Positions 1 through 9,438 of a DNA stretch of 64,000 nt are shown here, one piece after another. Made by a program: the position numbers and the translations under genes. Position 1 is the stretch's first letter. Each line of letters opens with the position of its first letter. Origin of the DNA: Aliivibrio fischeri (GTDB taxonomy: Bacteria; Pseudomonadota; Gammaproteobacteria; Enterobacterales; Vibrionaceae). A model generated the notes under the pieces. The model was given only the letters and a program-made list of their open reading frames with translations. It searched no databases and was not told the origin of the DNA. The stretch spans positions 201,844 to 265,843 of the forward strand of contig NZ_WOBR01000004.1 in the NCBI RefSeq assembly GCF_009727955.1. The letters are read 5' to 3'.

Positions 1-159
1 GGTTTAATGCCTGAGTTTTTAGCATCGAAAAAACAGCTAAATCAATTGTTATCTTGGAAATGGAAAAAGAACGCAGCACCAGAGCTAAAACCTGATGTAT
101 TAAAAGGTTGGCGTGGTGAACTATTAGAAGCGCGTTTTATGTCTGTGATAGAGAAATAA
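1..159 (+). CDS. rnd: Ribonuclease D, C-terminal end (partial)
   Basis: Reading frame 1 is open from the window edge to TAA at 157-159 and encodes the last 52 residues of a protein. The visible motifs (PEFLASKKQLNQLL, then KGWRGELLEARF) match the C-terminal HRDC-domain end of RNase D, a 3'-5' exoribonuclease that trims tRNA precursors. The catalytic DEDD domain lies outside the window. The placement, convergent with minEDC across a shared terminator, also fits the usual rnd/min neighbourhood in Vibrionaceae. The family call rests on a short tail, so it is good but not certain. Confidence 0.8.
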   Translation, partial: GLMPEFLASKKQLNQLLSWKWKKNAAPELKPDVLKGWRGELLEARFMSVIEK

Positions 160-172
160 CAGCCTAAAAATA

Positions 173-202
173 AAAAAAGGTGACTCATGAGTCACCTTTT
201 TT
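173..202. terminator. Bidirectional intrinsic terminator, rnd / minE
   Basis: GGTGACTC (179-186) pairs with GAGTCACC (189-196). The stem is flanked by a run of A on the left and six T on the right, so it can end transcripts from both convergent genes. Confidence 0.85.
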
Positions 203-230
203 AATGCGCGTTTAAAACTGTATTTTCAGT

Positions 231-494
231 TTAATGATCGTCTTCGTCAGGAAGAGTGACATTCAATTCTAAAACAGATAAATCTTCTTCTTTTTGTTCT
301 AAAGAAACAGTAACCATATCAGGATTTACTTCAACATATTTGCTGATCACTTTAAGAATATCTTCTTTAAGTTGAGGCAAATACGATGGTGCAGGGCCGC
401 CATTTCGACGTTCTGCAACAATAATCTGTAGCCTTTCCTTAGCTATGTTAGCAGTGGCTTTTTTCTGTGGTCTAAAAAACTCAAGCAATGCCAT
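231..494 (-). CDS. minE: Cell division topological specificity factor MinE
   Basis: 87 residues, the usual MinE length (88 in E. coli). MinE stimulates the MinD ATPase and strips MinD from the membrane, which drives the pole-to-pole oscillation that keeps MinC away from midcell. The N-terminus (MALLEFF, then the basic [12 protein letters not shown]) matches the membrane-binding and MinD-contact region; the C-terminal part is the topological specificity domain. It is the last gene of minC-minD-minE, starts only two bases after the minD stop, and must be translated from the same message. Confidence 0.97.
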   Translation of the reverse strand: MALLEFFRPQKKATANIAKERLQIIVAERRNGGPAPSYLPQLKEDILKVISKYVEVNPDMVTVSLEQKEEDLSVLELNVTLPDEDDH

Positions 495-496
495 GC

Positions 497-1309
497 TTAA
501 CCTCCAAATAGTCGTTTAAAGATGCCTTTTTTCTCTTCTTCTAAGAAACGGAATGATACTTCTTTACCTAATAAGCGATCGACAGCATCTTGATATGCTG
601 CACCAGCGTTAGACTCTTCATCAAAAATTACTGGAACACCTTTGTTTGATGCATTTAGTACTGATTGACTCTCTGGAATTACACCTAAAAGTGGAATGTT
701 TAAAATTTCTTCAACATCACCCACACTTAACATCTCGCCTTGGTTTACTCGAGCAGGGCAGTAGCGTGTTAGTAGTAGATGTTGTTTTACAGGTTCTAAT
801 GAGTCTTCAGCTCGGCGTGATTTAGAATCTAAAATGCCAAGAATTCGGTCAGAGTCACGAACTGAAGAAACTTCAGGGTTCGTGGTAATAATCGCTTCAT
901 CTGCAAAGTACAGTGCCATTAAAGCACCCGCTTCGATACCCGCTGGAGAATCACAAATAATGAAATCAAAGTTCATTTCGATCAGTTCATCAAGAACGCG
1001 ACGAACACCATCTTTGGTTAGTGCATCTTTATCACGAGTTTGAGAAGCCGGTAGGATAAATAGATTACCTACACGCTTATCTTTAATTAACGCTTGGTTT
1101 AGAGTTGCTTCGCCGTTAATAACGTTTACAAAATCGTAAACAACACGACGCTCACAACCCATAATTAGGTCAAGGTTACGTAAACCAATATCAAAATCGA
1201 TTACCGCAGTTTTTTTGCCAGCCAGTGCAAGACCCGATGCAATTGCAGAGCTAGAAGTAGTCTTACCTACGCCACCTTTGCCTGAAGTCACAACGACAAT
1301 ACGTGCCAT
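497..1309 (-). CDS. minD: Septum site-determining ATPase MinD
   Basis: 270 residues. This is a ParA/MinD-type ATPase that binds the membrane in its ATP form and recruits MinC and MinE. A deviant Walker A motif (GKGGVGKTT) sits at about residues 10-18, with the signature lysine before the second glycine pair. The switch region [10 protein letters not shown] lies near residue 40 and ICDSPAGIE near residue 120. The C-terminus ends in a basic amphipathic helix ([11 protein letters not shown]), the membrane-targeting sequence of the family. It lies between minC (25-base gap) and minE (2-base gap), so the three form one operon. Confidence 0.98.
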   Translation of the reverse strand: MARIVVVTSGKGGVGKTTSSSAIASGLALAGKKTAVIDFDIGLRNLDLIMGCERRVVYDFVNVINGEATLNQALIKDKRVGNLFILPASQTRDKDALTKDGVRRVLDELIEMNFDFIICDSPAGIEAGALMALYFADEAIITTNPEVSSVRDSDRILGILDSKSRRAEDSLEPVKQHLLLTRYCPARVNQGEMLSVGDVEEILNIPLLGVIPESQSVLNASNKGVPVIFDEESNAGAAYQDAVDRLLGKEVSFRFLEEEKKGIFKRLFGG

Positions 1310-1334
1310 TTTTATTATTCCTTTTTCTATTGTG

Positions 1335-2000
1335 CTATAACGTTAGGGTATCGATCTGAATACGGTCTTCAACCATAGTGATCATGACATTTTGATGCCA
1401 ATACTCTTTGTCAATTTGATCGCTTAGCCAATAATTACCTGCGATGGAAATTAGCTCAGCTTGTAAGTTTTTACAGAAGACTTTTGCTTCCGCTTGGCCA
1501 CTCGCACCAGCAATTGCTCTGCCGCGTAATGTGCCATGAATATGTATACTGCCATCTGCTATCACTTCAGCACCTGGACTTACATGATTTAAGATCACAA
1601 GATCCGCATCTTTTGCATATATTTGTTGGCCTGAACGAATGGGTGTTTTTACCACTTTCGTTGGCTGCATATTTGCTTTTTGCGTTACTTGTTGAGGTGT
1701 AAAAGACGTCATTACTGCAAAGCCAGCAGCAGTTGCTTGAGCTTGCTTTTCTTTATCTTTACAACCTGTGATTCCAACAGGAATCATGCCGGTACGTTCG
1801 ACACCAGATTTTAGCTCAACAAAGTTAATTTCATTCGATACATTTTCAATGTTAACGACAACGGGAGCTGAAGCAAAAAAAGAAGGCGCTTGTGCCACTT
1901 TTTGCTCAAGCATACTTAATGCTAAGGCAACGTCATCATTAGGCAAATGTAATACTGAAAGGGTGAAATTACTGCCCTTTAAATCGGCTGTTTTTGTCAT
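1335..2000 (-). CDS. minC: Septum site-determining protein MinC
   Basis: 221 residues from the ATG at 1998-2000 ([12 protein letters not shown]). MinC inhibits FtsZ polymerisation and is held at the poles by MinD. The N-terminal domain is the FtsZ inhibitor. The C-terminal domain (from about residue 115, including [18 protein letters not shown]) is the right-handed beta-helix that dimerises and binds MinD. A GTG at 2055-2057 would add 19 residues ([13 protein letters not shown]...), but that extension does not resemble MinC N-termini, so the ATG is preferred. It is the first gene of minCDE; the promoter should lie in 2001-2184, shared with the divergent ycgL. Confidence 0.95.
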   Translation of the reverse strand: MTKTADLKGSNFTLSVLHLPNDDVALALSMLEQKVAQAPSFFASAPVVVNIENVSNEINFVELKSGVERTGMIPVGITGCKDKEKQAQATAAGFAVMTSFTPQQVTQKANMQPTKVVKTPIRSGQQIYAKDADLVILNHVSPGAEVIADGSIHIHGTLRGRAIAGASGQAEAKVFCKNLQAELISIAGNYWLSDQIDKEYWHQNVMITMVEDRIQIDTLTL

Positions 2001-2184
2001 ACTATTCTGTATCTTGATAATTTTAATACCACAAATCTGATACCATGTTATAGTCACTTCGACTGTACAGCAAGTTATCTTATTGTCAGAAGTCTACTTT
2101 TTAGCAAGCCTCTCACCAAATAGACATTAATCATTTGAAATAAGTTGAGAGCAAGATCAATCCTTTCAAAAAATAGGTTATAAA

Positions 2185-2466
2185 ATGTTCTGTTCTATTT
2201 ATAAAAGCACGAAAAAACAAGGTGCTTATCTTTATATTGAGAAAAAAGATGATTTTGCCCCTGTACCGCAAGAACTTATGTCGATGTTCGGTACTCCAAC
2301 CATGGTAATGGTGGTAAATTTAGAAGGCAGAAAACTGGCTTCAGTTGATGTAGAAAAAGTAAAAACAGCAATAAAAGAAAATGGATTCTTTTTGCAGTTA
2401 CCACCACCACCAGAAAACCTGCTTGAAAAATACAAAAAAGATAAAGCAGCAAGAGAAGAGAATTAA
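2185..2466 (+). CDS. ycgL: YcgL-domain protein
   Basis: 93 residues. It matches the YcgL family (DUF709), small soluble proteins found next to minC in many gammaproteobacteria. Their biochemical role is not established. The core pattern is visible: CSIYKSTKK at the start, [10 protein letters not shown], then a Pro-rich stretch ([13 protein letters not shown]) near the C-terminus. It is divergent from minC and its stop is five bases before the start of the transglycosylase gene, so the two are probably co-transcribed. Confidence 0.9.
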   Translation: MFCSIYKSTKKQGAYLYIEKKDDFAPVPQELMSMFGTPTMVMVVNLEGRKLASVDVEKVKTAIKENGFFLQLPPPPENLLEKYKKDKAAREEN

Positions 2467-2470
2467 TTTT

Positions 2471-3442
2471 ATGAAGAGAAAATTACTGCTAGGGATAGTC
2501 AGTTTATTTTTGGCAACATCAGCATCAGCAACTCCTGAAGGAGATTTTCAAGATTACATTGTTGGGTTGAAAAATGAGGCGCGGGAAATTGGGATCTCAG
2601 AACCGATTTTAGAACGTGCATTTAAAAACGTTGCATTTAAAGAGAAAGCAGTAAAATCAGATCGTAATCAACCAGAGAAGAAATTAACTCTGGATGAGTA
2701 TATTCCACGAGCTGTGCCAAAATGGAAAATTAAGCAAGCGAACGATTTATATAAAAAGCACTATAAAGAGTTAAATCGAATTGGTGAAGAGTATGGTGTT
2801 CAACCACGATTTATTGTCGCGTTATGGGGTGTTGAAAGTAACTTTGGTAAATTAACCGGTGGTTATAACGTTATTGAAGCATTAACAACGTTGGCTTATG
2901 ACGGTCGTCGTGAAGCGTTCTTCAAAAAACAAACCATGGCAGCATTAACCATTTTACAGCAAGGTCACATTACACCTGAAAACATGAAAGGTTCATGGGC
3001 TGGTGCAATGGGTCAGTGCCAATTTATGCCAACATCATTTTTATCTTATGCGGTTGATGGAAATGGTGACGGAAGAAAAGACATTTGGAATACGCATGCC
3101 GATGTATTTGCTTCAGCCGCTAACTACCTAAAACAAGTGGGTTGGGACGATACCTATACGTGGGGACGTCAAGTGCAATTACCTGAATCTTTGGATACAG
3201 AGAGCCTAAAAGGGTTGTCTGAAGAAAAAGGTAAGACGTTAGCTCAATGGCAAGAACTTGGTGTTCGTCGTTTGACTGGTAAAGCGTTACCTGATGCAGA
3301 TATTAAAGCATGGTTAGTTCAACCTGATGATAAAGATGGTCGAGCGTACCTTGTATATAATAACTACCAAGTATTAATGGATTGGAACCGTTCACATTAC
3401 TTTGCGTTAGCGGTAAGTCACTTAGCTGATTCGATTAAGTAA
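2471..3442 (+). CDS. Periplasmic lytic murein transglycosylase, MltB family
   Basis: 323 residues from ATG 2471. A signal peptide (MKRKLLLGIVSLFLATSASA) has no cysteine lipobox after it, so the protein is probably a soluble periplasmic form rather than a lipoprotein like E. coli MltB. The SLT/MltB_2 domain shows the catalytic glutamate in ALWGVESNFGKLTGG and the downstream AGAMGQCQFMPTSFLSYAVDG and NGDGRKDIW blocks. It cleaves the MurNAc-GlcNAc bond of peptidoglycan to leave 1,6-anhydroMurNAc. An in-frame extension upstream to 2381 overlaps ycgL and lacks a signal sequence, so it was rejected. No peptidoglycan-binding tail is evident. Confidence 0.9.
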   Translation: MKRKLLLGIVSLFLATSASATPEGDFQDYIVGLKNEAREIGISEPILERAFKNVAFKEKAVKSDRNQPEKKLTLDEYIPRAVPKWKIKQANDLYKKHYKELNRIGEEYGVQPRFIVALWGVESNFGKLTGGYNVIEALTTLAYDGRREAFFKKQTMAALTILQQGHITPENMKGSWAGAMGQCQFMPTSFLSYAVDGNGDGRKDIWNTHADVFASAANYLKQVGWDDTYTWGRQVQLPESLDTESLKGLSEEKGKTLAQWQELGVRRLTGKALPDADIKAWLVQPDDKDGRAYLVYNNYQVLMDWNRSHYFALAVSHLADSIK

Positions 3443-3444
3443 CC

Positions 3445-3562
3445 GAGCAGGGTTCAGATCGCTTTGCTCAAAGGATTCAGGGGAGTTTGTTGTGAGTTAA
3501 TCGCTTACAACGAGCCCCCTGAAACCTGAGAAGGGAGCTGGCGACCGACCTAGTCCCTGCTC
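3445..3562. repeat. Nested inverted-repeat element between convergent genes
   Basis: About 118 bases that fold on themselves at several levels. GAGCAGGG (3445-3452) pairs with CCCTGCTC (3555-3562). AGG-a-TTCAGGGG (3472-3483) pairs with CCCCTGAA-a-CCT (3516-3526). GTTGTGAG (3489-3496) pairs with CTTACAAC (3504-3511) with one wobble. The size and layout resemble ERIC- or MITE-type intergenic palindromes, but I cannot assign it to a named family. It probably also acts as a transcription end for both the transglycosylase gene and mnmC. Confidence 0.7.
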
Positions 3563-3572
3563 TTACTTTTTC

Positions 3573-5612
3573 TTAAATATCCAACGGTTTTCCTTTCAAC
3601 AATCTTCTCACCCATAATCTTCCAGGATGTAACCCTTCAAGCACTGAATTTGGTAATGGAATTGGATCACCCATAATTTGTGATGCTAAGGTCTCAGCCA
3701 ATAATGGTGCTGAGCTTAATCCTCTTGATCCCAGTGTTAACATGCAGAACAAGCCATCATAAACAGGGATATCTTTAGCTTCACGCAACCAGTGGCGCTT
3801 CTTATAGATGTTTTTGTATTCTTCTTGCACCTCTTCAAAACGCACCACATTTCCGATAAATGGTAGGTGATCACGACTAGCACATCGAATGCCTACACGA
3901 GCTTGGTTATCGCTAGTATCAATGTCGTTTGGCCACGCTTCGTTTGGAATACATTTTCGTAATCTCTCGCCATTTTCGATTTGATCTGACTCTTTAAATG
4001 CGAGATCCAAATCACGACGATCATAACTCGCCCCAATACAATGAGTTTGATGTTTGCTATTTTCAGGTGTTAAGTAACCGTCATAACATAATACGGTTTT
4101 CAGATTTTTTAGTGATTCTGTCGTTGGAACATGACTGACTTGTCCACGAACAGGGGTCGCTGGAATGTCTTTAGTTTGCTCAAAATCAGTAAACCTGTGC
4201 CCATTTGCAACCACAACGGCTTGATGTTGGTAAGCGTTGCTATCTGTTGATAGAAGCCATTGTTGTTCGTTCTGTGTTAATGCGGTTATTTCTGAATCAC
4301 AATGTAGAGTGAACAGTGGATTATTTGATAAATGTTGAAATAATCCACGAGTTAATTGTTTTGGACATAACCAGCCACCTAATGGATAGTGGACGCTTTC
4401 CATATTAATCGGTAAGCCAACCATTTGATTGGTTTTATCAATATCAAAAGAAGAAACAAGCTCATCAGGGAAATTCCCCTCAAGCATTTTATTGAGCTTG
4501 TTAGCGGATTTTTCATCCCATTTTAACTGGGTAACACCACACCAATCATGATCAAATTCTACGTGTTTAGCGGCTTGGTCGATAAACTGACGAGCAAAAA
4601 TAAATCCTGGAGCAAAAAAACGAGAAAGGGAATTGAATTTCTCATTAAGCAGTGGATATACAGCACCTTGTTTATTACCTGATGCCCCTTGTGCGGATTT
4701 CTCATCTTTGCAGTAAACACTTACTTTTACGCCACGTCTAATTAAGGTTGTCGCTAATGCAGCACTAGCAACACCTCCCCCGATAATAGCAACGTCAGTG
4801 ATGTTTTCTTTGGTTGAGCGGGCATACCATACTTCGTGGTTTGCTTTGGTTGTACGCTCCGTTAATGTGCCTGCAATCATTTCGCGTTTATGCCCAAAGC
4901 CTTTGACTTTCTTCATATCAAAGCCAGCTTCAATTAGGCCTCTACGAACAAATCCCGCTGCAGTAAACGTTGCACAGGTGCAGCCTTTTTTAGCTAGGCT
5001 TGCCATGTTATTAAACAGAGTTTGATTCCACATCTCAGGGTTTTTACTTGGTGCAAAACCATCGAGGAACCATGCATCAATTAACCCTTTATCGTCCATC
5101 CAGATCTGAGGCATGCAATCTTTTATGTCACCAAACCAGAGATCAAGTGTTATCATGCCGTCTTCTAGTACTAAACGATGGCAATCAGGTACGGCAGCTG
5201 GATAGTGTTCTTGTAACTGTTCAGCAAATTGAGCCAATTCTGGCCACGCTTGATGAGCTTTAATTAAATCAGATTTAGTAACTGGGAATTTTTCAAAGCT
5301 AACAAAGTGAAGCTCTTTTAAAGGAGCATCAGGATATTGTGAGCGGAATTCTTTGAACCATTGCCATACAGCAAGAAAGTTTAATCCAGTCCCAAATCCT
5401 GTTTCACCAATCACAAAACGACGCTGGTCATATTCTTGCCATCTTTGTGGAAGATGATTTTGTTGTAAGAAAACATAACGTGTTTCTTCTAACCCATTAT
5501 CGTTAGAAAAATACACGTCATCAAAATCATTTGAGACGGGTGTTCCAGACTCATTCCATTCAAGGACTGCATTAGTGATGCTGTTTTGTGGTAAAATGTG
5601 GTTTTGTGACAT
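3573..5612 (-). CDS. mnmC: Bifunctional tRNA wobble-uridine enzyme MnmC (oxidase/methyltransferase)
   Basis: 679 residues, full length for the two-domain form. MnmC completes the mnm5s2U34 modification of tRNAs for Lys, Glu, Gln and others. The C-terminal FAD oxidoreductase removes the carboxymethyl group and the N-terminal SAM-dependent methyltransferase methylates the product. The N-terminal domain (residues 1 to about 250) shows [18 protein letters not shown] as the SAM site and [17 protein letters not shown]. The C-terminal domain opens with the dinucleotide-binding [15 protein letters not shown] near residue 278 and ends with [14 protein letters not shown]. It is divergent from fabB, the same arrangement as in E. 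coli. Confidence 0.97.
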   Translation of the reverse strand: MSQNHILPQNSITNAVLEWNESGTPVSNDFDDVYFSNDNGLEETRYVFLQQNHLPQRWQEYDQRRFVIGETGFGTGLNFLAVWQWFKEFRSQYPDAPLKELHFVSFEKFPVTKSDLIKAHQAWPELAQFAEQLQEHYPAAVPDCHRLVLEDGMITLDLWFGDIKDCMPQIWMDDKGLIDAWFLDGFAPSKNPEMWNQTLFNNMASLAKKGCTCATFTAAGFVRRGLIEAGFDMKKVKGFGHKREMIAGTLTERTTKANHEVWYARSTKENITDVAIIGGGVASAALATTLIRRGVKVSVYCKDEKSAQGASGNKQGAVYPLLNEKFNSLSRFFAPGFIFARQFIDQAAKHVEFDHDWCGVTQLKWDEKSANKLNKMLEGNFPDELVSSFDIDKTNQMVGLPINMESVHYPLGGWLCPKQLTRGLFQHLSNNPLFTLHCDSEITALTQNEQQWLLSTDSNAYQHQAVVVANGHRFTDFEQTKDIPATPVRGQVSHVPTTESLKNLKTVLCYDGYLTPENSKHQTHCIGASYDRRDLDLAFKESDQIENGERLRKCIPNEAWPNDIDTSDNQARVGIRCASRDHLPFIGNVVRFEEVQEEYKNIYKKRHWLREAKDIPVYDGLFCMLTLGSRGLSSAPLLAETLASQIMGDPIPLPNSVLEGLHPGRLWVRRLLKGKPLDI

Positions 5613-5732
5613 AAATTTGTACCATTAAAGATAATCTACGTCGGATTTTAACGACTTATAGGAAAGCTGACCACTTTGTTGTGCTATCTTCGCTATTATC
5701 TACCAAGATTTATGACTTATTAGGAAAGAATC

Positions 5733-6944
5733 ATGAAAAGAGCCGTAATTACAGGCATGGGCATTGTTTCAAGTATCGGTAACAATGCAGAAGAAGTATT
5801 AGAGTCTCTGAAAGCTGGTAAATCAGGCATTAACTTCTCTGAGCAGTTTGCTGAAAAAGGTCTGCGCAGTAATGTTTGGGGCGATTTGAAAATGAACCCT
5901 GCTGATCACATTGATCGCAAAAAAATGCGTTTCATGGGTGATGCGGCTGCATTTGCTTACATCTCAATGGAGCAAGCAGTAGCGGATTCTGGCTTAACAG
6001 AAGATCAAGTTTCAAATGAACGTACAGGTATTGTTGCAGGTTCTGGTGGTGCATCATCACTAAACCAAGTAAATGCAGTTGATATCTTGCGTGAGAAAGG
6101 CGTTAAGCGTGTTGGTCCTTACATGGTTCCACGTACAATGGCGTCAACGGTTTCTGCATGTCTTGCAACACCGTTTAAAATTAAAGGCGTGAACTACTCA
6201 ATGAGTTCAGCTTGTGCAACATCTGCACACTGTATTGGCCACGCAGTAGAGCTTATCCAACTAGGTAAACAAGACGTAATGTTTGCTGGTGGTGGTGAAG
6301 AGCTAGATTGGTCTCTTACTATGATGTTTGATGCAATGGGTGCATTATCATCTAAGTATAACGATACTCCAGAAAAAGCATCACGTACTTATGATGCAGA
6401 CCGCGATGGTTTCGTAATTTCTGGTGGCGGCGGTATGCTAGTTATCGAAGAACTTGAGCACGCACTTGCTCGTGGCGCTAAAATTTACGGTGAAATCGTA
6501 GGTTACGGTGCAACATCTGATGGCTACGACATGGTTGCTCCATCAGGCGAAGGCGCAGTTCGTTGTATGAAGATGGCGATGCAAAACGTAGACAGCGTTG
6601 ATTACGTGAACACTCACGGCACATCAACACCTGTAGGTGATGCAAAAGAGCTAGGTGCAATCCAAGAAGTATTTGGTGCTAACAGCCCTGCAATTTCTGC
6701 AACTAAAGCAATGACAGGTCACGCACTAGGCGCGGCTGGTGTTCATGAAGCTATTTACTCTACTCTAATGTTAGAGCATGGTTTCATCGCACCAAGCATC
6801 AACGTTGAAACGCTAGACCCTGCAGCTGAAGGTCTTGATATCGTAACTGAAAAACGTGATCAAGCACTGAACACTGTAATGTCAAACAGCTTCGGTTTTG
6901 GTGGTACAAACGCAACGCTAGTTATTAAGAAATACGAAGCGTAA
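5733..6944 (+). CDS. fabB: 3-oxoacyl-ACP synthase I (FabB)
   Basis: 403 residues. This condensing enzyme elongates acyl-ACP with malonyl-ACP and is needed for unsaturated fatty acid synthesis. The Cys-His-His triad is visible: the nucleophile in [14 protein letters not shown], histidine in [14 protein letters not shown], and histidine in [15 protein letters not shown]. The glycine-rich end [13 protein letters not shown] is intact. An AGGAAAG-type ribosome binding site stands just before the ATG. It has its own promoter region (5613-5732) and ends at a strong terminator, so it is probably monocistronic. Confidence 0.98.
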   Translation: MKRAVITGMGIVSSIGNNAEEVLESLKAGKSGINFSEQFAEKGLRSNVWGDLKMNPADHIDRKKMRFMGDAAAFAYISMEQAVADSGLTEDQVSNERTGIVAGSGGASSLNQVNAVDILREKGVKRVGPYMVPRTMASTVSACLATPFKIKGVNYSMSSACATSAHCIGHAVELIQLGKQDVMFAGGGEELDWSLTMMFDAMGALSSKYNDTPEKASRTYDADRDGFVISGGGGMLVIEELEHALARGAKIYGEIVGYGATSDGYDMVAPSGEGAVRCMKMAMQNVDSVDYVNTHGTSTPVGDAKELGAIQEVFGANSPAISATKAMTGHALGAAGVHEAIYSTLMLEHGFIAPSINVETLDPAAEGLDIVTEKRDQALNTVMSNSFGFGGTNATLVIKKYEA

Positions 6945-6970
6945 TAGTGTAATCACTGAAAACAAATAAT

Positions 6971-7005
6971 AAAAACCCAGTCATTTAAATTGGCTGGGTT
7001 TTTTT
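6971..7005 (+). terminator. Intrinsic terminator after fabB
   Basis: AAAACCCAG on the left arm pairs with CTGGGTTTT on the right arm around an AT-rich loop, followed by a T run. Confidence 0.85.
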
Positions 7006-7033
7006 ATACCTGTTTTCTGTTATGGAAGTGATG

Positions 7034-7065
7034 ATACCAATTCCATTAATTAGTTACATTGGTAT
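7034..7065. repeat. Short palindrome ATACCAAT...ATTGGTAT
   Basis: A perfect 8-base inverted repeat (7034-7041 and 7058-7065) with a 16-base AT-rich loop, upstream of pdxB. A diverged relative lies at 27474-27520. It resembles a small dispersed palindrome; no function can be read from the sequence. Confidence 0.5.
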
Positions 7066-7104
7066 AAACTCAAGCCATAAGTCAAAAGGATAGATGAGTA
7101 AGAG

Positions 7105-8235
7105 ATGAAAATACTGATTGATGAAAATATGCCTTATGCTGCTGAACTGTTTAGTGGGTTAGGCGAAGTTATTGCTAAATCAGGCAGAACATTAACCGCT
7201 GACGATCTGATTGATGTGGATGCATTAATGATTCGTTCAGTAACGAAAGTGAATTCAGATTTGCTCTCAAAAGCCAATAAACTGAAATTTGTCGGTACGG
7301 CAACCGCTGGCATGGATCATGTTGATCAAGCATTGTTGAAAGAGAAGGGCATTTTCTTTACCGCCGCGCCGGGCTGTAACAAAGTGGGTGTGGCGGAGTA
7401 CGTATTAAGTTGTTTAATGGTATTAGCTCAACAACACGGTTTTTCTATTTTCGATAAAACGTTTGGTATTGTTGGTGCTGGGCAGGTTGGATCTTATCTA
7501 GCTCAGTGTTTAGATGCATTGAATATTTCTTATCTTTTAAATGACCCAATTAAAGAGCAAGAGGGCGATTCTCGCTCATTTGTAGCATTAGATGAATTGC
7601 TAGAAAAATCAGATGTTATCACTCTTCATACACCGATTACTCGTGATGGTGAATACCCTACTCATCACCTTATCGGACAAAAGGTATTATCAAAATTACG
7701 TAATGACCAAATATTAATTAACGCTGCTCGTGGTCCTGTGGTAGATAATCAAGCCTTAAAACAACGTTTATTAAAACAAGATGGTTTTAAAGCGGTATTA
7801 GATGTTTTTGAGTTTGAACCAGACGTTGATATGGAATTATTACCGTTATTATCTTTTGCTACTCCTCATATTGCAGGGTACGGATTAGAAGGTAAAGCGC
7901 GTGGTACGACAATGATATTTAACTCTTACTGTGAGTTTTTAAAACGCAGTGAAAGAGCCGACCCTCAAACATTATTACCGATAGCCCCGATTCCTAACGT
8001 GAGATTAAATCAACAATGGGATCATTCAACACTGCACAATTTGATTCAGTTAGTCTATGATGTGCGAAAAGATGATGCCGTATTTCGAAAAGAAATCACA
8101 ACCGTCGGAGCATTTGATAAAATGCGTAAAGATTATTGGGATAGAAGAGAATACAGTGCTATCACGATCACAGGGACTCAATGCTGTGATCTTACTCCGT
8201 TACAACAACTTGGATTTACAATCGAGGAAGTCTAA
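7105..8235 (+). CDS. pdxB: Erythronate-4-phosphate dehydrogenase
   Basis: 376 residues. It oxidises 4-phospho-D-erythronate in the DXP-dependent route to pyridoxal phosphate (vitamin B6). It belongs to the D-2-hydroxyacid dehydrogenase family: the NAD-binding motif [13 protein letters not shown] lies near residue 120, the catalytic arginine in [10 protein letters not shown] near 210, and the glutamate/histidine pair in FEFEPD and TPHIAGY. A C-terminal PdxB-specific dimerisation domain follows. The stop codon shares one base with the asd start (TAATG at 8233-8237), so translation of the two is likely coupled. In E. coli the same slot is pdxB-usg. Confidence 0.97.
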   Translation: MKILIDENMPYAAELFSGLGEVIAKSGRTLTADDLIDVDALMIRSVTKVNSDLLSKANKLKFVGTATAGMDHVDQALLKEKGIFFTAAPGCNKVGVAEYVLSCLMVLAQQHGFSIFDKTFGIVGAGQVGSYLAQCLDALNISYLLNDPIKEQEGDSRSFVALDELLEKSDVITLHTPITRDGEYPTHHLIGQKVLSKLRNDQILINAARGPVVDNQALKQRLLKQDGFKAVLDVFEFEPDVDMELLPLLSFATPHIAGYGLEGKARGTTMIFNSYCEFLKRSERADPQTLLPIAPIPNVRLNQQWDHSTLHNLIQLVYDVRKDDAVFRKEITTVGAFDKMRKDYWDRREYSAITITGTQCCDLTPLQQLGFTIEEV

Positions 8236-9248
8236 TGACTCAAGAATTTGATGTTGCCATTCTTGGCGCAACTGGTGCCGTTGGCGAAGCAATCGTAGAA
8301 GTATTACAAGATCGTAATTTTCCGGTTCGCAATTTATACCTTTTAGCGTCTGAGCGCAGTGAAGGTAAAACAGTTCGTTTTAATGGTAAAACATTAACCG
8401 TTGAGAACGTAGAAGAGTTTGATTGGAGCCAAGTACAAATCGGTCTATTTTCTGCGGGCGGTGAATTATCTGCTAAATGGGCACCAATTGCTGCTGATTC
8501 AGGCGTAGTCGTTATTGATAACACATCACACTTCCGTTATGACCACGACATTCCATTGGTTATTCCTGAAGTAAACCCTGAAGCGTTAGCTGATTTCCGT
8601 AATCGTAATATTATTGCGAACCCTAACTGCTCAACTATCCAAATGTTGGTTGCTTTAAAACCGATTCATGATGCTGTTGGTATCGATCGTATTAATGTAT
8701 CAACTTACCAATCAGTGTCTGGTTCAGGTAAAGCAGGGATTGATGAGTTAGCAGGCCAAACCGCTAAATTACTAAATGGTTTACCTGCTGAGAATAAAGC
8801 ATACGATAAACAAATTGCGTTTAACTGCTTACCTCATATTGATGAGTTTATGGATAACGGTTACACCAAAGAAGAAATGAAAATGGTGTGGGAAACGCAA
8901 AAAATCTTTGCTGATGATACCATCACAGTAAACCCAACATGTGTACGTGTGCCTGTATTCTACGGTCACGCAGAAGCGGTTCATATTGAGACTCGTGCAC
9001 CAATCGATGCAGCTGAAGCAACGCGTTTACTTGAAGAAACCGATGGTATTGAAGTATTCCACGGTAATGATTACCCAACACAAGTAAGTGATGCTACGGG
9101 TAAAGACCATGTAATGGTTGCTCGTATTCGTGAAGATATCAGCCATTCAATGGGCTTAAATATGTGGGTAGTTGCAGATAATGTGCGTAAAGGCGCAGCA
9201 ACAAACGCAGTTCAAATTGCTGAAGTGTTAATCCGAGATTACTACTAA
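8235..9248 (+). CDS. asd: Aspartate-semialdehyde dehydrogenase
   Basis: 337 residues. It reduces beta-aspartyl phosphate to aspartate semialdehyde, the branch point to lysine, diaminopimelate, methionine and threonine. The Rossmann motif GATGAVGEAIVEVL is at the N-terminus and the catalytic cysteine sits in NPNCSTIQM. The dimerisation domain contains the expected NPTCVRVPVFYGHAEAVHIE. E. coli has the paralogue Usg at this position. Here the active-site cysteine is retained, so I call it a working dehydrogenase; vibrios often carry a second asd gene elsewhere. It ends at an intrinsic terminator. Confidence 0.93.
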   Translation: MTQEFDVAILGATGAVGEAIVEVLQDRNFPVRNLYLLASERSEGKTVRFNGKTLTVENVEEFDWSQVQIGLFSAGGELSAKWAPIAADSGVVVIDNTSHFRYDHDIPLVIPEVNPEALADFRNRNIIANPNCSTIQMLVALKPIHDAVGIDRINVSTYQSVSGSGKAGIDELAGQTAKLLNGLPAENKAYDKQIAFNCLPHIDEFMDNGYTKEEMKMVWETQKIFADDTITVNPTCVRVPVFYGHAEAVHIETRAPIDAAEATRLLEETDGIEVFHGNDYPTQVSDATGKDHVMVARIREDISHSMGLNMWVVADNVRKGAATNAVQIAEVLIRDYY

Positions 9249-9303
9249 TAATAATGCGTTAACTTGTTTTTTATAAAATAAAGAGCGTTATTTACTTTAA
9301 ATT

Positions 9304-9333
9304 AAAAGCCTTAGTGAAAACTAAGGCTTTTTT
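9304..9333 (+). terminator. Intrinsic terminator after asd
   Basis: AAAGCCTTAG (9305-9314) and CTAAGGCTTT (9321-9330) form a perfect 10-base stem with a six-base loop, followed by T residues. Confidence 0.9.
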
Positions 9334-9438
9334 CTTCCATAAAGCACACAGTTTTTGCTTAAAAACTACAGTTTTTTTATTATTATCCGATATAGTTACA
9401 CAGGTATTGATTTTTCATTTTATTAAGAGGCATCTCTA

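Noticed and set aside
2001..2057. GTG-initiated 19-residue extension of MinC
   Set aside because: The extra residues do not resemble any MinC N-terminus; the ATG at 1998-2000 gives the normal length.
5613..5732. Possible FadR/FabR-like site (AGCTGACCACTTT) upstream of fabB
   Set aside because: Only a weak partial match to either consensus; not enough to call an operator.
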